A DNA stretch of 64,000 bases, from NCBI GenBank assembly GCA_011389735.1, contig JAABTS010000002.1, positions 1 through 64,000 of the forward strand, given 5' to 3'. This stretch comes from Desulfobacteraceae bacterium (lineage in GTDB: Bacteria > Desulfobacterota > Desulfobacteria > Desulfobacterales > JAABTS01). The notes under the pieces were generated by a model. That model did not search any database, had not been told where the DNA came from, and was given only the letters and a program-made list of their open reading frames with translations. This document shows, piece by piece, positions 46,847-55,063 of the stretch. Position 1 is the first letter of the stretch, and each line of letters starts with the position of its first letter. Both the position numbers and the translations under genes were made by a program.

Positions 46847-47423
46847 ACATCCTGCATCCGGTTTTACACTGCTGGAGACGATAGTTGTGTTGATGCTTGC
46901 AAGCGTAATCGCAACGCTCTTGATGCAGACGTTAACCTTTGTGCTGCATACGCGGGAACAAGTTATCGAACATCTGGACGGTATCCGAACGGAAAGTTTG
47001 AGATACCTGTGGTTTAACGAGTGTCTGGCGAGCGTCATCCCCGGATATAAAGATGAAAACACCTTATTTACAGGCGATGCGATGAATATCCGGGCGCATA
47101 CCGTTTATCGGCTGGCCGGCGATCCGGGAATTCCGGCAATCGTTAATTTTGCCTTATTTCATGAAGGCGGGGAACTGGTTTTGAAATATGGAGAAGGAGA
47201 TCAATTTTTGTGGGAACTCGGTCGTTGGGATACGGAAGATGGCGCTTTTTCTTTTCTTGACGGCCGCGGAATGTGGCGTTCAAAATGGCCGCCGCCGGAT
47301 GAAACGTTAGTTTCAGGCCGCCTGCCGGAAATGGTTTTGCTCAGTGCTGCTGAGAACAACTGGCTGGTGAAGCTACGCGCAAATAAAAAACCAAAACCCA
47401 GGCTAAAGGATTTTTTACAATGA
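46812..47423 (+). CDS. gspJ: Type II secretion minor pseudopilin J
   Basis: From the ATG at 46812 the product is 203 aa, with a prepilin signal SGFTLLETIVVLMLASVIAT and a globular part of the usual size. The start inside gspI is supported by normal leader length (about 12 residues before the cleavage Gly). It ends with an ATGA overlap to gspK. Confidence 0.87.
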   Translation: MSRLKCSGQVFKHPASGFTLLETIVVLMLASVIATLLMQTLTFVLHTREQVIEHLDGIRTESLRYLWFNECLASVIPGYKDENTLFTGDAMNIRAHTVYRLAGDPGIPAIVNFALFHEGGELVLKYGEGDQFLWELGRWDTEDGAFSFLDGRGMWRSKWPPPDETLVSGRLPEMVLLSAAENNWLVKLRANKKPKPRLKDFLQ

Positions 47424-48487
47424 ATTACGCCGAATCGTTCGGCTTTCATAACGCCCGGCAAAACGGGTATGTACTGGTGACGACGGTCTGGATATTGTCC
47501 GCGGCCGTGCTGGCCTCCGGATATTTCGCCGGATGGGTGCTGGAGGCGCTTACGGAGGCGCATTCATCCAAAGAGGCGCTTCAGGGCCGAATCGATTTGA
47601 TCGGCACTCGTTCGGCGTTGCTGTATTTACTGGGAACGCGGCATATCAGCCATGAAGGGCTGCACACGGAGGAAAAACGGGAAACCGTCAAAACTTTCGC
47701 ATCGACGCCGACGCCGTCCGGAAAATGCATTCCTCTTGATGACAGCCCCTGTTCCGGAATCGGCGGGATGCGGTTCTCCATTCAAGATGAACAGGCGCTC
47801 GTCGGCCTTAACCGGTTCCACAGAACCCGTCTGGAAAAATTGCTCGGGCTTCTAAACGTTCCAGCCGCCGGGCGCGGACCTCTTTTAGATAAGTTAAAAG
47901 ACTACACGGATCCGGATGATTTAAAGCATTTAAACGGCGCTGAAGCTCGGGAATACGCAGGAGAGAATATGCCGCTTCCGCCCAACCGACGTTTGCTGAC
48001 GCGCAGAGAAATCCTACTTGTCATGGGATGGAAGGATTATCCGCAATTATGGAATGACGAAACGTTTTTTCGTTCTGTCACGGTCGCGCACAGCGGTATG
48101 ATCAACTTCAACACATCGCCCAAGATAATATTGAAAACAGTGGGAAATATCGATGAAGAAACCGCGGATAGGATTGTCGCCTATCGAAAAAACAATGTCA
48201 TTTCAGACGGGGCTCAACTAAACCGTATCGCCGGCAAAAGCATCCCTTTGAATCCTTTTTCGGCGACGTATTTTCCATCACGCTTTCTCCGAATTTCAAT
48301 CCAGCGTGAAGGCGAACCGCGTATTCATGAAATTCACCTGAAATTGACGCCCCGGTCGGACAATAAAACGCCCTGGCGGATTCAGTATGAAACAACAGTT
48401 CCTTTGAAACAGGATAATTTTGAGGAAGAAATCAATGTTTTTAAAATTCCTTCATTCTCAACGGCGTTACATTCAGACGCGGCGTGA
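47420..48487 (+). CDS. gspK: Type II secretion minor pseudopilin K
   Basis: The 355-aa protein has a prepilin-like start QNGYVLVTTVWILSAAVLASG and the long GspK globular part with a helical insertion (YTDPDDLKHLNGAEAREY, RREILLVMGW) and a helix-hairpin-helix-like NIDEETADRIVAYR. It caps the pseudopilus tip. It overlaps gspL by about 50 bp. Confidence 0.92.
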   Translation: MNYAESFGFHNARQNGYVLVTTVWILSAAVLASGYFAGWVLEALTEAHSSKEALQGRIDLIGTRSALLYLLGTRHISHEGLHTEEKRETVKTFASTPTPSGKCIPLDDSPCSGIGGMRFSIQDEQALVGLNRFHRTRLEKLLGLLNVPAAGRGPLLDKLKDYTDPDDLKHLNGAEAREYAGENMPLPPNRRLLTRREILLVMGWKDYPQLWNDETFFRSVTVAHSGMINFNTSPKIILKTVGNIDEETADRIVAYRKNNVISDGAQLNRIAGKSIPLNPFSATYFPSRFLRISIQREGEPRIHEIHLKLTPRSDNKTPWRIQYETTVPLKQDNFEEEINVFKIPSFSTALHSDAA

Positions 48488-49460
48488 GCTTATATTCCCT
48501 GAAGCCTCCTTTGGCCGGCGCATCTGGGTCATGGCCAGAAGCCTTTGTTTGTACAAACTTTTTTCGCTCGAGGGAATTCCTGCCCAGGAACGGCGGAACG
48601 CGCTGAATATTCAAATCCGGAGATGGAGTCCGTATACGGATTTTGGTTCATACATCATCTGGCGCCGGGACCGGGCCTGCGTATGGATCTGGAATGAGTC
48701 CGAACGGCTGGCCGCCGCCGCATCGAACGGGATTAAACCAGGGCCAGCTCTACCGGAAACCGTTTTGCAGCCGCAAGCGGAGGACGGAATACGGATTGTC
48801 GCCTGTGTCGACGGGTATGACATGCAATTGTGGGACAAAGAAGGGGATCTTTTGGGATCATACTGGCGAAGTGAAACGCCTGACCGGGCGGCCATAGAGA
48901 GGTTTCTTACAATTCATGATATTGATCCGTCGGCGGATACGCCAGGGCCTGAATTCATCCCTTTTTCAACCCGGCCCTGGGGCAAATCCGCAAATGGAAG
49001 CGGGGCGCAGGGAGAGCGCCGGGAGCGTTTTTGGATTCGGACAGCCGCGGCGGTGTTCATTTTTTTGCTGATATGGAAAGGCGCCGGGGTTTGGCGGTAT
49101 TTTGACGCAATCCGGACGCTGAATCAACGAATTACCGCATCCAGCGAAACCGCCGAACAAATCATTGCAGCGCGGGAAAGCGCCATGGTCAGTCGTGAAC
49201 GGGCTGAATCGATCTACGCAATCGATGACCGGAAAACCCAGTGCGAAATCATGGCGGCGGCGGCGTCAAAACTGCCTGAAGACGCAAGGCTGATTGAATG
49301 GCATTATACGAGAGGAAAGCTATGGTTTATCATTGATTCTGAATACAATGATCTACGCTATATCATTACGCAATATGAAAATGAACCGTATTTCCAGGAT
49401 GTGTCTGTCCGGCGTGGAACGGCCCGCAGCCGAATCATCGCTGAAATGAAGGTTGAATGA
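48435..49460 (+). CDS. gspL: Type II secretion GspL-like protein
   Basis: The 341-aa protein has an N-terminal cytoplasmic region with traces of the GspL/PilM actin-like fold, one transmembrane helix (TAAAVFIFLLIWKGAGVW, about residues 200-220) and a periplasmic ferredoxin-like end. Sequence similarity is weak, so the call rests on topology and on position between gspK and the GspM-like gene. It would link GspE to the inner-membrane platform. Confidence 0.72.
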   Translation: MFLKFLHSQRRYIQTRRELIFPEASFGRRIWVMARSLCLYKLFSLEGIPAQERRNALNIQIRRWSPYTDFGSYIIWRRDRACVWIWNESERLAAAASNGIKPGPALPETVLQPQAEDGIRIVACVDGYDMQLWDKEGDLLGSYWRSETPDRAAIERFLTIHDIDPSADTPGPEFIPFSTRPWGKSANGSGAQGERRERFWIRTAAAVFIFLLIWKGAGVWRYFDAIRTLNQRITASSETAEQIIAARESAMVSRERAESIYAIDDRKTQCEIMAAAASKLPEDARLIEWHYTRGKLWFIIDSEYNDLRYIITQYENEPYFQDVSVRRGTARSRIIAEMKVE

Positions 49461-49487
49461 TAATTATTCATAGCGTTTTTAAAGGAT

Positions 49488-49600
49488 GCAGGGTACAGGG
49501 GGCAGGTGCAAGGAGGCAGGGGGCAGGCTTTTTAGGCTTGGTTCTATCTTCGGCCATTTTCATTTATCGGGATCGGGATCGGGATCCCGATTTGATCCCG
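49488..49600. repeat. Half arrays of families F, D and C inside the gsp operon
   Basis: G-rich units (gcagggtacagggggcagg, 49488-49531) are followed by the family-D end ggcttggttctatcttcggc (49537-49556) and GGGATC units (49566-49600). The same D-then-C order is seen at 28510-28614. It occupies the gap between gspL and gspM. Confidence 0.8.
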
Positions 49601-49647
49601 GAGATGGAACCCTGTTCCATTCCGGCGGTGAACAAAAGGTTTGAAAA

Positions 49648-50211
49648 ATGAAAATTCTCAACCGGATGCACAATGAATGGAGCCGGAACAAACGGTTTCG
49701 AATCGGCGTTGTTTGTATCGCCGTCATTCTATCGGCTTATGGTTATCTCTTGCTGGATGACTGGGAAAGCCGGTTAAAAATTACGTATTATCAGAAACTT
49801 GACATGGCCGTTCGATTGGAGCAATTGTCCGTCCGGACGGACTGGCTGAAACATGAAAAATCAGCGGGCGCCGTGGTCATACAACTGGAATCGAAATTAT
49901 GGCGTGCGGAAAGCCGGGGTCTCGCCCAGGCGAAAACGCAAATATGGATTGAAACGCTGTTAAAAACACACGGCGTTGAAAATCCGCGTATCAGCGTCAA
50001 GCCTGCAAAGCTTTCCGAAACTGTTTCAAGGGTTTGGGAAGTCGCGGCCAAAGTTGATGCAGCCGTGAATTTAAACGATTTACACCGGCTGCTGAAATCG
50101 ATCGAAGGATCGGGACACATCGTCGCCATAGAGCAACTGGATATTGTTCAGGCGCGTTATGGAAGAATGGAAATGACCTTGAAAACATACTTTCACGCGG
50201 AATCCGTATGA
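49648..50211 (+). CDS. gspM: Type II secretion GspM-like protein
   Basis: The 187-aa protein has a short cytoplasmic start, one transmembrane helix (IGVVCIAVILSAYGYLLL, about residues 22-40), a coiled-coil-like stretch and a small periplasmic domain, as in GspM/PilO proteins. Assignment is by topology and by place in the operon. It overlaps the next gene by ATGA. Confidence 0.68.
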   Translation: MKILNRMHNEWSRNKRFRIGVVCIAVILSAYGYLLLDDWESRLKITYYQKLDMAVRLEQLSVRTDWLKHEKSAGAVVIQLESKLWRAESRGLAQAKTQIWIETLLKTHGVENPRISVKPAKLSETVSRVWEVAAKVDAAVNLNDLHRLLKSIEGSGHIVAIEQLDIVQARYGRMEMTLKTYFHAESV

Positions 50212-50645
50212 AACCAAAAACGCGATATATCCTAAAGTTAGGTCTCTTTATCGTTTTTTCAATTTTTGTGTCATTGCGCCTGACGCCGCGCCCGCCGATT
50301 CAGGCGGATATAGATACCTTTAACGGAGGTATTGAATGGACGCCGCCTGTGGTAAAAAACAGGGATATCCAGGGAGCCGTCAAAACGCTTTCCCAAAAAA
50401 AACCCTGGGCGAATAATTCAGGATCACCGAGGGAAATGGCCGTGATGGACTGGAAATTGACCGGAATCGTCACGGTTCATGGCGCAAGGATCGCGCTGAT
50501 TGAATCCGGGGGACATATAATGCGTTATGAAACCGGAGACATTTTGCCCGGCGGGGATTCCATTCTTACGATTCATAAAGATTATATCACGGTCTTAAAC
50601 AACGATAAAACTGAAACCTTCAATTTGCACGAGATGAAACGATGA
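50208..50645 (+). CDS. gspC: Type II secretion GspC-like protein
   Basis: The 145-aa protein has an N-terminal membrane helix (residues about 9-25) and a periplasmic homology-region-like domain (DWKLTGIVTVHGARIALIESGG, DILPGGDSI) resembling GspC HR or PilP. It lacks the C-terminal PDZ domain of enterobacterial GspC. It probably links the inner-membrane platform to the secretin encoded next. The overlap with gspD is ATGA. Confidence 0.75.
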   Translation: MKPKTRYILKLGLFIVFSIFVSLRLTPRPPIQADIDTFNGGIEWTPPVVKNRDIQGAVKTLSQKKPWANNSGSPREMAVMDWKLTGIVTVHGARIALIESGGHIMRYETGDILPGGDSILTIHKDYITVLNNDKTETFNLHEMKR

Positions 50646-52714
50646 AAAAGGCATTCGAAAACCACTCCTTTGTTTTTTCTTTACTGTGTATAGTTCCGGT
50701 GCTACTTTTGTTAAGCGGATGCGCGGGATTTTACACGGAAACGGAACCAAACAGCGAGGTGAGAACCATTAGCCCGCCCAAACCGCTCAGACCGCCCAAA
50801 AAGGTATACGCGGGTTCTAAAGCGGAAACTCCGACCGTCCGGAAAAAGCCCGCAGGGGCAAAGGATATCCGGTTTCGAGCAACGCCGCCGGTCAAAGCCT
50901 TTCTTCCCTCGGAATTCCCATCGCGGATGTCGGATGACCATCGCGGCGGGTCCGAGGGTGAACCGATACAGCTTAATTTAAACGCCGTTCCGCTTCCGGC
51001 GTTCATCAATGAAGTGTATGGAAATATTTTAGGGGTTTCATTTGAAATCGATTCCAGGCTTCAACATAAAGCGGATCTTGTAACACTAAGAACCGAGGAG
51101 CCTTTAAAGCCGAAAGCGTTGGAAAAAGTGGTCCGGCGTGTGCTCGCCAATTACGGCGTCACTGTTGAAAAGCAGGGCGTTTTGCTTCGATTTGTTCCCG
51201 GCGGCGTCGGGATTCCGGGCGAACCGCCCCTGCTTGTAAGCGGGCAGGCGCTCCCGGAAGTTCCGATTTCCCATCGCCCCATATTTCAGCTTGCGCCGCT
51301 GAAAGTTGTCAGGAACGTTCATGTGGGGACCTGGCTGAGAAAAATATACCAAGGCATGCAATTGACGATTCACGAAGATCCGGAACGAAACGCGGTGATG
51401 CTCATGGGGCCTCCGGATGTCGTGAGGGAAGCTTTGAATGCCGTCCGGTTTCTGGACCGGCCATATATGCGCGGCCGTCATAGCGTCCGTATCGATCCGG
51501 TGTTTCTGGATGCAAAAACGCTTGCGGACATGCTCAATGAAGTTTTGAATACGGAAGGATATAGCGCATCTCTGAAACCGCCCATGGGAAGCATCATTAT
51601 TATGCCTGTGACCGCTGTTAACGCTGTTATTGTCTTCACCGCCGACGCCGATATTCTCGAACATATCAAAAAATGGGCGGTTTCCCTGGATAAGCCCGGC
51701 CATCAAGACGAAAAGTCCCCCAGGCTTCATTATTACCAGGTGCAAAATACCCGTGCGGCGGATCTGGCGTCGGTTTTGGATCAGGTGACGCCCGGAACGA
51801 TCAAGACTACCGGAGAAAAAACTGAACACAGGCCGCTTTCAAGACGGCTGGTGGTGGATGAAAACCGTAATGCTCTTATTTTTCAGGGTGATTCGGTTGA
51901 ATGGGAAAATCTGGCGCCGGTTATCAGAAAAATGGATACGCCTTCCCGTCTGGTGCTCATTGAAGTCACCGTAGCCGAAATCACGCTGAATGATCAGGAG
52001 GAACTTGGAGTGGAATGGATTTTTAACGATATATCAATGGATGACGTGACCGGCGTGATGGGTACGATGGGCGGGCTGGGACTTGGGGGCTCGGGCCTTA
52101 ATTTCACGCTTGACAACGCTGGACAAACAAGAGCCGCGTTGAATGCGCTCGCCTCCCACAGCCGGGTCACTATTTTATCCACTCCGAGATTGATGGTCAA
52201 AAGCGGCAATAAGGCCACTATCGACGTGGGCACCGAAGTGCCGATCATCACGAGCCAGAGTACATCCGCTGAACTACAGCAAGACGGTGACAGCGGAATC
52301 ATTCAGGAAATCCAGTATCGAAAAACAGGAGTTCTTTTAACTGTAAGCCCCGTTGTGTATTCCAACAACCGTGTTGATCTGGATATTACTCAGGAAGTCA
52401 GTGAAACGCAGCCTGATTCGGCCGGCGCAATCCCCAGCCCGAGTATCTTCACCCGGAAAATAAATACGAGTCTGGGACTGGATGACGGTGGTTCCGTGCT
52501 GCTGGGCGGATTGATATCGACAACCTCCGGCAAAGGATATAAAGGCGTGCCCGTCTTGAGTAAAATACCGCTTTTAGGGCGGCTGTTCAGGGTTGAAACA
52601 GAAAATCGGTCACGCACTGAACTGATTATGCTGATCATTCCTTATGTTATTGACAACGGCAAAGATGCGGTCGATATCACCAATGAATTCCGGAAACAGT
52701 TTTCACCGATGTAA
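50642..52714 (+). CDS. gspD: Type II secretion outer-membrane secretin
   Basis: The 690-aa protein has a lipoprotein-type signal (LLLLSGC, Cys27), a proline-rich linker, N0-N1-type domains (PLPAFINEVYGNILGVSFEI), N2/N3 repeats and a C-terminal secretin domain with STPRLMVKSGNKATI, VLLGGLIS and KGVPVLSKIPLLGRLF. It forms the outer-membrane channel; the lipobox suggests that it targets itself without a separate pilotin. It is the last gene of the operon; no prepilin peptidase gene is in the window. Confidence 0.95.
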   Translation: MKKAFENHSFVFSLLCIVPVLLLLSGCAGFYTETEPNSEVRTISPPKPLRPPKKVYAGSKAETPTVRKKPAGAKDIRFRATPPVKAFLPSEFPSRMSDDHRGGSEGEPIQLNLNAVPLPAFINEVYGNILGVSFEIDSRLQHKADLVTLRTEEPLKPKALEKVVRRVLANYGVTVEKQGVLLRFVPGGVGIPGEPPLLVSGQALPEVPISHRPIFQLAPLKVVRNVHVGTWLRKIYQGMQLTIHEDPERNAVMLMGPPDVVREALNAVRFLDRPYMRGRHSVRIDPVFLDAKTLADMLNEVLNTEGYSASLKPPMGSIIIMPVTAVNAVIVFTADADILEHIKKWAVSLDKPGHQDEKSPRLHYYQVQNTRAADLASVLDQVTPGTIKTTGEKTEHRPLSRRLVVDENRNALIFQGDSVEWENLAPVIRKMDTPSRLVLIEVTVAEITLNDQEELGVEWIFNDISMDDVTGVMGTMGGLGLGGSGLNFTLDNAGQTRAALNALASHSRVTILSTPRLMVKSGNKATIDVGTEVPIITSQSTSAELQQDGDSGIIQEIQYRKTGVLLTVSPVVYSNNRVDLDITQEVSETQPDSAGAIPSPSIFTRKINTSLGLDDGGSVLLGGLISTTSGKGYKGVPVLSKIPLLGRLFRVETENRSRTELIMLIIPYVIDNGKDAVDITNEFRKQFSPM

Positions 52715-52799
52715 TCCGTAGTATATATGGAACCGGTAAAGCCCTTCCATTCAATCGTCCAAAATAATCCAGCCCGGCAAGCGGCGGGAAAGGAGATCC

Positions 52800-53696
52800 A
52801 TGAAAATCAAAAGGTTGATTCAAATTTACGGCGTTTTGTTGATTGTATTACGATTTGCGGTTCCGGCGGTGTCAAGTCCGCCTGTAAAGGTGTTTGTTAG
52901 TATTCCTCCGCAGAAATATTTTGCGGAGAAAATCGGAGGGGAATTCGTGGATGTTTCGGTGATGGTCATGCCGGGCGCAAATCCCGCCACGTTCGAGCCC
53001 CGGCCAAAGCAGATGGCCGGCATATCCGGAGCGGATATGTATTTTGCTGTCGGCGCGCCGTTTGAAGATGCGTGGCTGCCGAAATTCGCCGGAGCCAATC
53101 CGGCGATGAAGATTGTTCACACGGATCAAAACGCCCCTAAAAAAACCATTGCATCCCATATTCACGAAGGAGAACCGGATCACCGCCATAAGGCGGAGGC
53201 CGGGCGTGAAATCCTTGATCCGCATATCTGGTTGTCCCCTCCCCTGGTTGCGCGGCAAATCGAACATATGGCCCGAGCGTTGGGGGATTTCGATCCTGAA
53301 CGTCGTTCGTACTATGAAACCCGTTTACATGAATTCAAGGAGGAAATCCGGAAGCTGGACGCGGACATCAAGAACCTTTTGTCGGACATAAAGGGCCGCA
53401 AATTCATGGTGTTTCATCCGGCCTGGGGATATTTCGCCGATACATACGATCTGGTGCAGGTTCCAGTCGAGATTGAGGGCAAGGAACCCAAGCCGGGCGA
53501 TTTAAAACGGCTGATCGTTTTTGCCCGCCGGAACCGCATCCAAACAATATTCGTGCAGCCGCAATTTTCGAGCCGGAAGGCCGGGGTTATCGCCGGGGCC
53601 ATCGACGGCGAAGTCGAGCCCCTGGATCCTCTGGCTGAATCCTGGGCCGAAAATCTGCGAAAGGCCGCGCAAAGTATCAGGAAGTCCCTTAAATAG
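52800..53696 (+). CDS. ZnuA-like metal-binding periplasmic protein, orphan
   Basis: The 298-aa protein has a signal peptide and the cluster A-1 (ZnuA/TroA) fold: VFVSIPPQKYFAEKIGG, a His/Glu-rich loop (HIHEGEPDHRHK), DPHIWLSPPL, VFHPAWGYFADTY and EPLDPLAESW. At the position of the first histidine ligand, usually GxDPHxYEP, the sequence is GANPATFEP, so one metal ligand is replaced by alanine. No permease or ATPase gene is adjacent. It may bind zinc through the remaining ligands or serve a partner encoded elsewhere. Confidence 0.85.
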   Translation: MKIKRLIQIYGVLLIVLRFAVPAVSSPPVKVFVSIPPQKYFAEKIGGEFVDVSVMVMPGANPATFEPRPKQMAGISGADMYFAVGAPFEDAWLPKFAGANPAMKIVHTDQNAPKKTIASHIHEGEPDHRHKAEAGREILDPHIWLSPPLVARQIEHMARALGDFDPERRSYYETRLHEFKEEIRKLDADIKNLLSDIKGRKFMVFHPAWGYFADTYDLVQVPVEIEGKEPKPGDLKRLIVFARRNRIQTIFVQPQFSSRKAGVIAGAIDGEVEPLDPLAESWAENLRKAAQSIRKSLK

Positions 53697-53716
53697 CGGC
53701 TACGGCTCCCCCTGCT

Positions 53717-53778
53717 CGGGATCGGGATCGACATTGACTCCTTCGATACCGATCCCGATCCCGATACCGATCCCGATA
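53717..53778. repeat. GGGATC-unit hairpin (family C4)
   Basis: gggatcgggatcg faces cgatcccgatcccgata across the loop acattgactccttcgata, which is nearly identical to the loop of C2 at 28576. It directly follows the znuA-like gene and could serve as its terminator. The rest of the gap to 54042 holds no gene that I recognise. Confidence 0.8.
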
Positions 53779-54042
53779 ATGCACGTCAACGGGCGGCTTC
53801 ACCGTGAATTGCCGCACCCAACAGTTTTCGATTGTATTTTTGTCCTTTTTGTAATAAAATTATCAAAAATCGCCGGCTTCGCCGGACCGATCCCGAAGTG
53901 AGTCCGATTCCCGACGAATTTGGGAAAGCGAAAGCAGCCAAAGAGAAAGCTGGGGAACTTGACGAATCCCCAAGGATTTTTGGGGATTGATCCGAATACA
54001 ATATGACGCTTGCATAAAGCGGTCTGCAATGGAAAAAACGCC

Positions 54043-54549
54043 ATGTCTCAAGAGGCCAAACGATATGAAGATGTTTATGAGACGTTTTTGAATCTTCCGG
54101 AAAATATCGTCGGAGAAATTTTAAACGGGGAGCTGTATACCCAACCGAGGCCGGCCCCGAAACACGCCCTGGCGACTTCCTATTTGGTAGACGATTTGGT
54201 CGGGCCTTATGGGAAAGGCCGCGGGGGCCCCGGCGGATGGTGGATTCTTTACGAACCCGAAATCCATTTGAGTGACGACATACTTGTGCCCGATGTGGCC
54301 GGCTGGAGAAAGGAGCGTATGCCGAGATTGCCTGAAACCGCATTTTTCAGCCTTTCGCCGGATTGGGTATGCGAAGTCTTGTCTCCAAATACCGCAAGGA
54401 AGGACCGCATAAAAAAAATGCCGCTTTACGCAAAGTACGGCGTGTCATATATCTGGTTGATCGATCCGATTCTCAAGACCCTGGAAACACATTTTGCAAG
54501 TGTGACCGGAGCTGAAAGATTTATTCCCATGGAGAGCTATCATTCATGA
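54043..54549 (+). CDS. Uma2-family (DUF820) putative endonuclease
   Basis: The 168-aa protein has the PD-(D/E)XK-type core of the Uma2 family: EILNGELY, LVPDVAGWR, DWVCEVLSPNTARKDR and GVSYIWLIDP, with the usual acidic and lysine residues. An in-frame start at 54010 is possible, but the ATG at 54043 gives the normal length. The family is often multi-copy and of unclear function. Its end overlaps the convergent DUF1778 gene by a few bases. Confidence 0.87.
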   Translation: MSQEAKRYEDVYETFLNLPENIVGEILNGELYTQPRPAPKHALATSYLVDDLVGPYGKGRGGPGGWWILYEPEIHLSDDILVPDVAGWRKERMPRLPETAFFSLSPDWVCEVLSPNTARKDRIKKMPLYAKYGVSYIWLIDPILKTLETHFASVTGAERFIPMESYHS

Positions 54550-54783
54550 GGTTATATAATTTTTTTTAAATTTCGGAGGTTGGTCCAGCGCGTCTTGAAA
54601 TTTCCACCAATTTTCATTGTCCAGTAAAAATAGCCGGTGGTCGAGCAAGGCATTCTCAGCAGCAGCGCAAATGCTGTCAAGTATAAATTCATCCATATTT
54701 TTGCGGGCGATTTCGGCGGCATGGCGGATAAGCGCTTCTTGCTGATGGGAAGCATTAATTTTGAGTTGCACTGTTTGCGGCAT
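54544..54783 (-). CDS. DUF1778 (TacA-like) antitoxin, orphan
   Basis: The 79-aa protein (MPQTVQLKINASHQQEALI, then KNMDEFILDSICAAAENAL and DNENWWKFQDALDQPP) has the ribbon-helix-helix start and the C-terminal toxin-binding peptide of the DUF1778 family, which normally pairs with a GNAT acetyltransferase toxin. No such toxin is encoded next to it. The start at 54783 gives the standard length. Confidence 0.85.
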   Translation of the reverse strand: MPQTVQLKINASHQQEALIRHAAEIARKNMDEFILDSICAAAENALLDHRLFLLDNENWWKFQDALDQPPKFKKNYITS

Positions 54784-54908
54784 GATTTTCTCTCCTATCG
54801 GTAATAAAAAAGATAAACACATTCCTCTTTATCAAATTGCTGATGTTTTTTCAACTAATATCATTTATCCATCGCCATAATATCAGACGAAAGCTCGGAC
54901 TATGGAAG

Positions 54909-54985
54909 TTTGGGGGTTGGTTCTAAGTTCGGCCAAAAAGTCTAATCCCCCTAAATCCCCTTTTGAAAAAGGGGGACTTTAGTTA
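54909..54985. repeat. Family-D end and a CCCCTAAATCCCC hairpin
   Basis: gggttggttctaagttcggc (54914-54933) matches the family-D end. It is followed by tccccctaaatcccctttt and aaaagggggactttag, a hairpin typical of dispersed repeats in other bacteria. Confidence 0.65.
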
Positions 54986-55063
54986 CTTCGCCCATAAGTC
55001 CGCAGGTGTCACCCACAACAACAGGTTAACCCCGCTCAGAGCGGTTCGATCAAGGTCTGCGTA

